This document shows, in pieces, positions 56,801-64,000 of a stretch of DNA of 64,000 nt. The stretch lies in the NCBI RefSeq assembly GCF_000004195.4, contig NC_030679.2, positions 147,508,243 to 147,572,242 on the forward strand, in the 5' to 3' direction. The DNA comes from Xenopus tropicalis (lineage: Eukaryota > Chordata > Amphibia > Anura > Pipidae). A program made the translations under genes and the position numbers. How positions within the stretch are numbered: the first letter of the stretch is position 1; each line of letters opens with the position of its first letter. The notes under the pieces were generated by a model. It saw only the letters and a program-made list of their open reading frames with translations. It was not told where the DNA came from and ran no database searches.

Positions 56801-59800
56801 TAGTGTGACTGATGGTGTAACCCCGCCTTTTCACCTCTCTTTCTCTTGTTCCATTGGCCCAATGTGGGCCCCCAGCCCTGACACAAGCATACTATATACA
56901 GTGTGATTATTGCCCCCCCCCCCCGGCACACTATACACAGTGAGTGGGTACCCAGGGGTAGCGGTATGAATGCAATCATTGTTGGGGGTGGGCTGCTGGT
57001 ACGGGGCCCTCTTGGGCCCAATAGGTCCTGTCAATGGGCCATTGCTAGTACCCTTAATACATTATTGCCTGGGTTAGGTGGCACTCTATCCAAGGGGGGA
57101 GGCATGTAGACATCCCCTATCCCTCCCCCCTTAGGGAGTGGCGAAAAGTGCAGGCCACAAGGGGCCCCCCCATCATTACTACCTGCCCTTGTCTGCCCCC
57201 CTGACGCTGTGCTCTGCCCTTCAGTCCTTTGTGGGGCCCAAGGAAACTGTAAATGACCCCCCCCACACACCCCGTCCCAGAGAAAGGCTACTTTCCCATT
57301 CCCTGCTCTGACAGAAGGGAAATGATTATACCAATGCAATAACATCCCATGATGCACCAGAAGTGAAAACAACCCCCCCCAGCACAGAGTCACTTACATG
57401 GACAGGGATGTAAATATCATAGTTGTTCCCGGAGTCGACATCCACGGCGTGGAATCCCGACGAGGAACCGTAGATGACCTTGAGCCTCTGGCCTTCCTCC
57501 ACCGTTAGGTCGACCAGCTGGGGCCGGTGGGGGATATCTGTAAACGACTGGATTGGTTGAGAAGGGAGACGTTGGTAAGACCCAATGAAATGGAAGCAGT
57601 AACAGACGCACAGCAATCGGCTCCTCCCACAGCTCCTTACCTTAAAAGCCATAAACTTGTGGTAGGGTTTGGGCGCCCAGGCGTAAACCTCGACGGAGTT
57701 TTTCAGTGCAATCACGAGGAATTTGATTCGCTCGTATTTTACTGGGCGGAGCAAAACAAGGGGCGATTAATCCCGACCCTTCTGGGACGCACTCGCCATT
57801 GGCTATCGGCGCCACTTACCGACTTTGTAATGCACGCAGCCGTCCATGTCCCCCACGGTGCTCCAGCCCTGCTTCTTCTCCACCTCGGGGTCGTTATGAA
57901 GGATCTTGTTGCGCAGCCAGGAGAGATAATACACCCGCAGCTTGTTCCTCTTACCTGGGTACAATCGGGGGGGTCATTAGAAACGACTATGTTCTGATTG
58001 GCTACAAATTGATTTAGCTCTTTTTAACCAAAATTGGTTTAATAGCCCCACATAACACAGAAACCCCCAAGTTGTTTGGGTTTAGTTCCCCTTTAAATGC
58101 AGCCGTGCACTCTATCAAAGTGGAAGTTCACCTTCAAATTAACGTTTAATTGGTTTTCATTTTTTGAGGTTTTTCAGTTATTTAGCTGTTTATTCAGCAG
58201 TTGGAATTTCAGCAGCTGTCTGGTTGCTGGGGTCTTGTTTACCTTAGCAACCAAACAGTGGTTTAGATGAGAAACTGGAAAATGAATAGGAGAGGGGCTG
58301 AAGAGAACGATAAGTAATAAAGAGTAGCAATAACAATAAAACTGGAGCCTCATAGAGCAATAGGGTTTGGCTGCCGGGGTCAGTGACCCCCATTTGAAAG
58401 CTGCAAAGATATAGAAATATTACATACAGTATATATATATATATATATCAGTCCTGATGGTGTCTGCACTCCAAGGCTTTAGTATTCTGTGGGGTGCACA
58501 GCCAAAATCTGAGTATTTAGCATGAAATAATCCATGGCCGGCACACCCTTAAAATTCAAAAAAAATTTTTTATTGAAAACTCATTGTTTAAAAACCAACG
58601 TTTCGGTCCTCATTAGGACCTTTATCAAGGATATATTTATAAATAATAAAGACCAGTTGCAAAGGAATATACTACCGTATATACTAAAAGTTACAGTAAA
58701 GGTGAACCGCCCCTTTAAAGCTGCAGTAGTATTATTACCCTCATCCTAAGATCCCCTACTCACGGCTCCGCCCTCTTAAAGCCGTAGACCTGCCTTACCA
58801 CTTATAGTAATGAGCAAGTTGAGCCCCTCAAGGACGTCCATCTGCTGGAAGCGCCGGCGGGTAATTAGGGTGTATACTTTGCCCTGCCCACTGCGGTCCA
58901 GTAGCATCAGTCCATTCTCAGTGCCGACCAATAGGTTCACACCTGTGGGGGCAGTAAGGGACGGGTAAGGAAGGAACAGCAAAATACAAAACTCTGGGGC
59001 AACTCCGACTCCCCCTTCTCACCCCAGAGAGCGGCGCAAAGGATTTCCGAGTTGAATCTCTTCTTGTACTTGCGGATCTCCGGCGTGTCGCTGTGCGGCC
59101 TCGTATTGGTCGGATTTACATTGACGACAGATCCCTTACGGGCTTCGTATTTCAGCTGCTCCAGTCGGGCGGGGTCTCCGCTCACGTACGCCGCTGCCAA
59201 AGGAAAGGCAAAGATGGCGTCACTGAGGCCTTCACGCACACAATGCCGACGCCCATAATAAGTCGGCTGCTCATTGGCTAAAGGAGAGTGCCTAAAGGGC
59301 CCTTGGATTAACTATTAGTATGACATACACCGTGATATTCTGAGACAATTGGGCTTCATTTTTTATGGTGTTTCAGTTTTTTGTTGAGCAGAGCTTCAGC
59401 TGGGAATATTAGCAACTGGTTGCTAGGGTCTTGTGTACCTTAGCGACCAGGCAGTGGTTTGAATGAGAGACTGTAATATGAATAGGAGAGGGACTGAATA
59501 GAAAGATACGGAATAAAAATGAACATTAATAAAACTGGAGCCTCACGGAGCAATAGTTTATTGGCTGCCGGGGTCGGTGACCCCCATTTGAAAGCTGACC
59601 CCGGCAACCAAACCCTATTGCTCTGTGAGGCTCCAGTTTTATTGTTACTTTTTATTCCTTATCTTTCTATTCAGTCCCTCCCCTATTCATATTCCAGTCT
59701 CTCATTCAAACCACTGCCTGGTTGCTAAGGTAATTTGGTCCCTGGCAACCAAATAGCTTCTGGAAACTCCTAACTGCAGAGCTGCTGAACTGAAAATGAA

Positions 59801-60854
59801 ATAACAAAAATACAAATAACAGAAAATGAAGACTAATTGCAAATTGTCTCAGAATATGACTCTCTACATCCTACTAAGAATTAACTTAAAGGTGAACTAC
59901 CCCTTTAACGTGGGACTAGTGCCAGTCTATAATACAGGTATCAAAAAAGAATCATTACCTGCCACCGGAATGGTGTCTCCTCCTCCCCCCGACGACTGAT
60001 ACAGTCCCAGGTCCACAAACATTGTAAATGAGGTTTTGGGAGGGGCTTTCACCAACCCGCGAGACTGGTACTGGGAAAAGGAAAAGGAGAGTCTGAGCTT
60101 TCAGAAGGAGCCGGCGCTACACATTAGAACTGCTTTCAGCTAACCTACTGTTTCTCCTACTCCCATGTAACTGGAGGAGTCCCAAGCCGGACTTGGATTT
60201 CTTACTATTGAATGCTTTTCTGATACCTACTGGGAGCTGCTATCTTGCTCCCTTCCTATTGTTCTGCTGATCGGCTGCTGGGGGGGAGGGGGGGGATATC
60301 ACTCCAACTTGCAGCGCAGCAGTAAAGTGTGCCTGAGTCTGAGCTTTCAGTCAGCGCTACACATTAGAACTGCTTTCAGCTAACCTATTGTTTCTCCTAT
60401 TCCCATGTAACTGGAGGAGTCCCAAGCCGGACTTGGATTTCTTACTATTGAGTGCTATTCTGATACCTACTGGGAGCTGCTATCTTGCTCCCTTCCCATT
60501 GTTCTGCTGATCGGCTGCTGGGGGTGAGGGGGGGGGGGGTTATCACTCCAACTTGCAGCGCAGCAGTAAAGTGTGCCTGAGTCTGAGCTTTCAGCCAGCG
60601 CTACACATTAGAACTGCTTTCAGCTAACCTATTGTTTCTCCTATTCCCATGTAACTGGAGGAGTCCCAGTTGGACTAGTCCCTAGTATTTCCCCCTCTAT
60701 CTCTCCCGCTTACATCAGAGCCGCCGCCCTCCTTGCTGGGAGAAGTGCTCTGTCCCTTGGGCTCGGTGGGAGAATGGCTCGGTTGCACCACGTCGGGCAG
60801 GTTGGTATATCCGTTACTGTCAGCATGAAGGAGACTGCGCTCCTCCTCCGGCGT
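53862..60854 (-). CDS. mink1: Misshapen-like kinase 1, C-terminal exons (linker and CNH domain), partial
   Basis: In transcript order the exons are 60854-60714, 60070-59959, 59193-59023, 58942-58799, 57954-57820, 57741-57641, 57547-57398, 56561-56402, 55153-55014 and 53945-53862. All are GT-AG and phase-consistent, giving 445 residues. The N-terminal kinase and intermediate region lie beyond 64000. The linker has [20 protein letters not shown] and [20 protein letters not shown]. The citron-homology domain starts about [19 protein letters not shown] and runs through [68 protein letters not shown] and [20 protein letters not shown] to [18 protein letters not shown]. MINK1 is a Ste20/GCK-IV kinase of JNK, Wnt-PCP and cytoskeletal signalling; the CNH domain binds small GTPases such as Rap2. 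TNIK and MAP4K4 are close paralogues, but [22 protein letters not shown] fits MINK1 best. The exon starting at 55153 has a multiplied 5' boundary. Confidence 0.93.
54045..54480. repeat. 31-bp minisatellite, last intron of mink1
   Basis: The unit CCCACACGGCCCACACCCCA plus GGACCCCTTTG occurs about 11 times, then degenerates. It begins about 100 bp from the last coding exon. It is open in all three plus frames and three minus frames because of the unit, not because of a gene. Confidence 0.93.
55104..56345 (-). repeat. mink1: 78-79 bp array of a mink1 splice acceptor plus exon start, about 16 copies
   Basis: Each unit, read on the minus strand, holds a pyrimidine-poor tract, TCTCTCCCGTGTAG as 3' splice site, then CCTATATCTGCTCCAATCAG, ATCATGGGCTGGG (exon start, [12 protein letters not shown]), then GCCCTTACTCTGTGTGTAAC. 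Only the last unit (55104-55153) runs on into the full exon. Units of 78 bp keep the frame open (adding ...[15 protein letters not shown]); 79-bp units shift it to a stop after PYSVCN. Confidence 0.93.
58090..58710. mobile_element. TTAAAGG-type repeat (copy 4) with a second nested repeat
   Basis: 58090-58430 shares GGTTGCTGGGGTCTTGTTTA and TAATAAAGAGTAGCAATAAC with the other copies. A TA run at 58434-58448 follows. 58450-58650 is then a different element with a small palindrome (GGTCCTCATTAGGACC) after CAACGTTTC, a motif I recall from abundant frog repeats. Copy 4 seems to resume at about 58650 (AAAGACCAGTTGCAA ... GGTGAACCGCCCCTTTAA). Confidence 0.55.
59330..59910. mobile_element. Frog interspersed repeat, TTAAAGG-type (copies 5 and 6, head to head)
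   Basis: Two related halves in opposite orientation meet near 59595 (CATTTGAAAGCTGACCCCGG). The right end is TTAAAGGTGAACTACCCCTTTAA, itself a palindrome. In a mink1 intron. Confidence 0.6.
60085..60690 (-). repeat. R243 tandem repeat, inverted, about 2.5 copies
   Basis: Same unit as at 35.3 and 51.5 kb (GCGCTACACATTAGAACTGC, GATCGGCTGCTGGGGG). It ends about 25 bp before the 3' end of the mink1 exon 60714-60854. Confidence 0.93.
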
Positions 60855-61031
60855 CTGCAAAGGAATGGGGAGTGCGAGTCAGGGTGAGGCTGCCATTAAC
60901 ATTAATATCTAAACCCCCTTAAAGGGAAACTATACCCCAGACAATGTCGGTCTCTATATAAATATATTGCATAAACAGCTCATGTGTAAAGCCCTGCTTC
61001 ATCCAAATAAACCATTTTCATATAAATATAC

Positions 61032-61895
61032 TTGTTTAGCACCTATTGGCCACGACTGGGTTTTAAGAAACTTGGAGACCTAACACTTGGTCCTCAGTTT
61101 CCCACATACCAAGACCTACAAGACAGAGCTCTGGGAAAGCAGATACAATTTTATAGATACCTCCAACTTAGGCACGCCTTTCACGCACAATTCCACACCC
61201 TTCCTCCCACAATAACCACAGTAACCCTAGAGGACATCCTGCTCTCTCCATCTCCAGCCAAACTACTATCTAGGCTATACAAAGAGATTATGACAACAAT
61301 TAAGCCACCCTTTGATCGAGCCTACCGTCTTTGGACGCAAGACATCCCAGAACTAGCACAAGACCAATGGGAGGAAGCCACAGAAAATGCCTATGATTTC
61401 CTAATCCCAATAAAGGATAGGCTCATACAGTACACATTTCTGCACCAAACCTACATAACACCCCTCAAACTGATGAGATTTGGGAGAAGACAGGATGACC
61501 TCTGCCCAAGATGTAAATCCCCCGGGGCCAATTTCTTCCACATGATTTGGTCCTGTCCCCCCATACACGAATTCTGGTCCAAAATAATGGAAACACTAGC
61601 AAGTGAACTGGGTACACCGCAGATAGTAGACCCAATAACCTGCCTATTAGGAGTCATAGATGGAATAATATGCACTAACGTGGCCAGAGTCAGACTGCGT
61701 ACGCTCATGTTCTACGCCAAAAAACCAATAATTATGCACTGGATGGGAGACACCCTCCCCTCCCAAACATTCTGGAGAAGGCTGGTGGATGGAGCTCTCC
61801 CCCTTATCAAATTAACCTATGAAACAAGGGGTGCTTATGACAAGTTTGACAAGATCTGGGAAAATTGGTATAATCAAGACAATCTGGACACATAA
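61032..61895 (+). pseudogene. L1-like LINE ORF2, C-terminal end (5' truncated)
   Basis: An open stretch of 287 codons without start context ends at TAA 61893-61895. It has the Cys-His motif CPRCKSPGANFFHMIWSCPP followed by HEFWSKIMETL, like the C-terminal zinc-knuckle segment of L1/Tx1 ORF2 proteins. The reverse-transcriptase and endonuclease parts are absent, as in 5'-truncated insertions. An intact frame over this length suggests a fairly young copy. It lies antisense in a mink1 intron. Confidence 0.78.
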
Positions 61896-62027
61896 CCTAC
61901 CCCTTCACACTAAATGTGACTGATCCGACAGAAATAAACACACTCACCTACACTGTGATAACTACAACGCCTAGTAATAGCACCCTTGACTGTATTGGCC
62001 TAAACCCGACTCGACACCATTTCAATC

Positions 62028-64000
62028 TTAACCCTTTAAGTGCCAGCCGAATTCGTCATTTCGGTTCCCCCCAGTGCCAGACGTTTTTTAAGCATTTTGT
62101 ACTCATTCACTTTAACAATGTTTTTTGGTAGGAAAACCTCCACGAAACTAGGGAAATTATATATCGTTTTTTTCGTCACTAATTGGGCTTCGACATACAT
62201 ACCAAATTTTATAACTTTTCTGGAGATATGATGTGTATTTTGGGTGAAATATGTAAAAAAAAAATAAAATTATGAAAAATTTCTGTATATTTTGAGGTTT
62301 TTTTCCATAGAAAAGTTAATTTTACTCACTTTTTTTTATTGTTTGTAAAAGCCCTGATACTCCCAATTCCAACGATACCAAATATGTGGTGGTACCCCAC
62401 AGTTCCTGTCCAGAAGTAACCCCCAAACTAAAGCAATACTTAGTACAATATCACACCAGAACAAAGCAGAAAAGCGCTTGTAACAGTTAATGCAGCATAA
62501 CTTATATGTAAATCTAAAATATCCCCTCATGTTTGGTATCTTTAGAAACTACAGACCTTCAGGTTTCTAGGTGCAATGTAGTTTTCACTCAAAAGCCAAA
62601 TACCTTTTGTCAGTGCATTGTGAAATTTGGAACTTTTTATGACATTTTTTTTTTTTTCTAAAACGTAAACTTGGACGCATGATCAAATGTGGATTTGACA
62701 AAAAAAAATCTCATAAAAATTTTCTAACAAAGGCATATTTGAAAGACAAACTTCTCCTGAATAAAATGATGCCCCATATGTATGGGTGCACATAAAGACA
62801 TGGGCACCAAACACTCCAAAGCAGGGGCAATGCACAAGGGCAATTACAGCTAAAAATGTGGGGGCTGCGCTCTATGTGCACTTCCTGCAGTTTTTCAGTG
62901 TTAACCCCCCCTACCTGTGAAATAACCCCCACAAACTATATATTTATGAAAAGTGCACACCTTCAGCTATTCAGAGACACCACTCTTCTCTTTCTACATG
63001 GAAAATTGTGGCCGCAGTCCCTTGCAGAAGTAAGCGCTTTTGTCAGAAATCAAGGAAAAACCAGATAAAAAACCTAGATTTCTCCCCAAAATCTCCATGG
63101 CAACTACCAAAAACTTACTAAACATCGATCTGCAAGTTCCCCTGAATAAAACGATACCCCATATGTATGGGTGCACATAAAGACGTGGCCACCAAATGCC
63201 CCAAAACAGGGGCAATGCATAAGGGCAATTTCTGTTGAAATTTTGGGGGCTGCGCTCTATGTGCACTACCTGCAGTTTTTCATTGATAACCCCCCCTACC
63301 TGTGAGATAACCCCCACAATCTATATATTTCCGAAAAGTGCACACCTTCAGCTATTCAGAGACACCACTCTTCTCTTTCTACATGGAAAATTGTGGCCGC
63401 AGTCCCTTGCAGAAGTTAGCGCTTTGGTCAGAAATCAAGGAAAAACTAGATACAAACCTAGATTTCTCCCCAAAATCTCCATGGCAACTACCAAAAACTT
63501 ACTAACCATCAATCTGCAAGTTCCCCTGAATAAAACGATACCCCATATGTATGGGTGCACATAAAGACGTGGCCACCAAATGCCCCAAAACAGGGGCAAT
63601 GCATAAGGGCAATTTCAGTTGAAATTTTGGAGGCTGCGCTCTAGGTGCACTACCTGCAGTTTTTCAGTGATAACCCCCCCTACCTGTGAGATAACCCCCA
63701 CAATCTATATATTTACGAAAAGTGCACACCTTCAGCTATTCAGAGACACTATTCTTCTCTTTCTACATGGAAAATTGTGGCCGCAGTCCCTTGCAGAAGT
63801 CAGCGCTTTGGTCAGAAATCAAGGAAAAACCAGATACAACCCTAGATTTTGGTCAGAAATCAAGGAAAAACCAGATAAAAACCTAGGATTTCTCCCCAAA
63901 ATCTCCATGGCAACTACCAAAAACTTACTAAACCTCAATCTGCAAGTTCCCCTGAATAAAACGATACCCCATATGTATGGGTACACATAAAGACGTGGCC
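62028..64000. mobile_element. piggyBac-like transposon, left end; continues past the window
   Basis: It starts TTAACCCTTTAAGTGCCAGC right after the L1-like 3' end. I recall frog piggyBac elements (Uribo/kobuta) beginning TTAACCYTTTKMBTGCCA; this differs at one position. AT-rich subterminal sequence follows, then tandem repeats. No transposase reading frame is visible before the window ends. Confidence 0.6.
62770..64000. repeat. About 384-bp tandem repeat inside the piggyBac-like element
   Basis: CCCCATATGTATGGGTGCAC occurs at 62772, 63157 and 63541, and with one change at 63967. Spacing is 385, 384 and 426 bp; the last is longer because a short block (TTGGTCAGAAATCAAGGAAA) is doubled near 63810-63870. 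The array leaves the window unfinished. Confidence 0.92.

Overview
This is a vertebrate nuclear window, almost certainly from a frog of the genus Xenopus. It holds five spliced protein genes separated by short intergenic gaps. Their introns are packed with minisatellites, 8-bp-duplicating hAT-type MITEs, frog interspersed repeats flanked by TTAAAGG-type ends, an L1-like retrotransposon 3' part and one end of a piggyBac-like element. There is no prokaryotic content, no CRISPR array and no RNA gene that I could recognise. Almost all long uninterrupted reading frames are tandem repeats read as protein. The real genes are made of short exons, which I assembled from splice sites, reading phase and remembered family sequences.

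Layout. (1) 1381-13645 (+): tnfsf12 (TWEAK), seven coding exons, 252 residues. (2) 18879-27149 (+): tnfsf13 (APRIL), six coding exons, 232 residues, with a likely non-coding first exon near 17.3 kb. (3) 27.2-33.1 kb: gene-free and transposon-rich. (4) 34005-41660 (+): wrap53 (TCAB1), ten coding exons, up to 787 residues, with a large hexapeptide repeat in exon 1. (5) 42572-49764 (+): the 3' part of a coiled-coil protein gene I cannot name, containing a duplicated 128-bp exon. (6) 53862-60854 (-): the last ten coding exons of mink1 (Misshapen-like kinase 1, linker and citron-homology domain). The kinase end lies beyond the right edge. (7) 61.0-64.0 kb: L1-like ORF2 remnant followed by a piggyBac-type terminal repeat and its internal tandem repeats.

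The first three genes form a block related to human 17p13.1 (TNFSF12-TNFSF13 ... WRAP53). TNFSF12 and TNFSF13 are neighbouring TNF-family ligands. WRAP53 is a WD-repeat protein of Cajal bodies and telomerase. MINK1 is a Ste20-family kinase of JNK/Wnt signalling. No single pathway unites them; the shared feature is the locus.

Most notable: (a) the duplicated exon of the coiled-coil gene is 128 bp, so using both copies breaks the frame, which predicts mutually exclusive exons; (b) a mink1 intron-exon junction is tandemly multiplied about 16 times, giving an array of 3' splice sites each followed by the first 34 nt of the exon; (c) an 18-bp minisatellite is translated inside wrap53; (d) at least two hAT MITEs and one LINE have minisatellites grown inside them; (e) no TP53 exon is seen next to wrap53, although the two are head-to-head in mammals.
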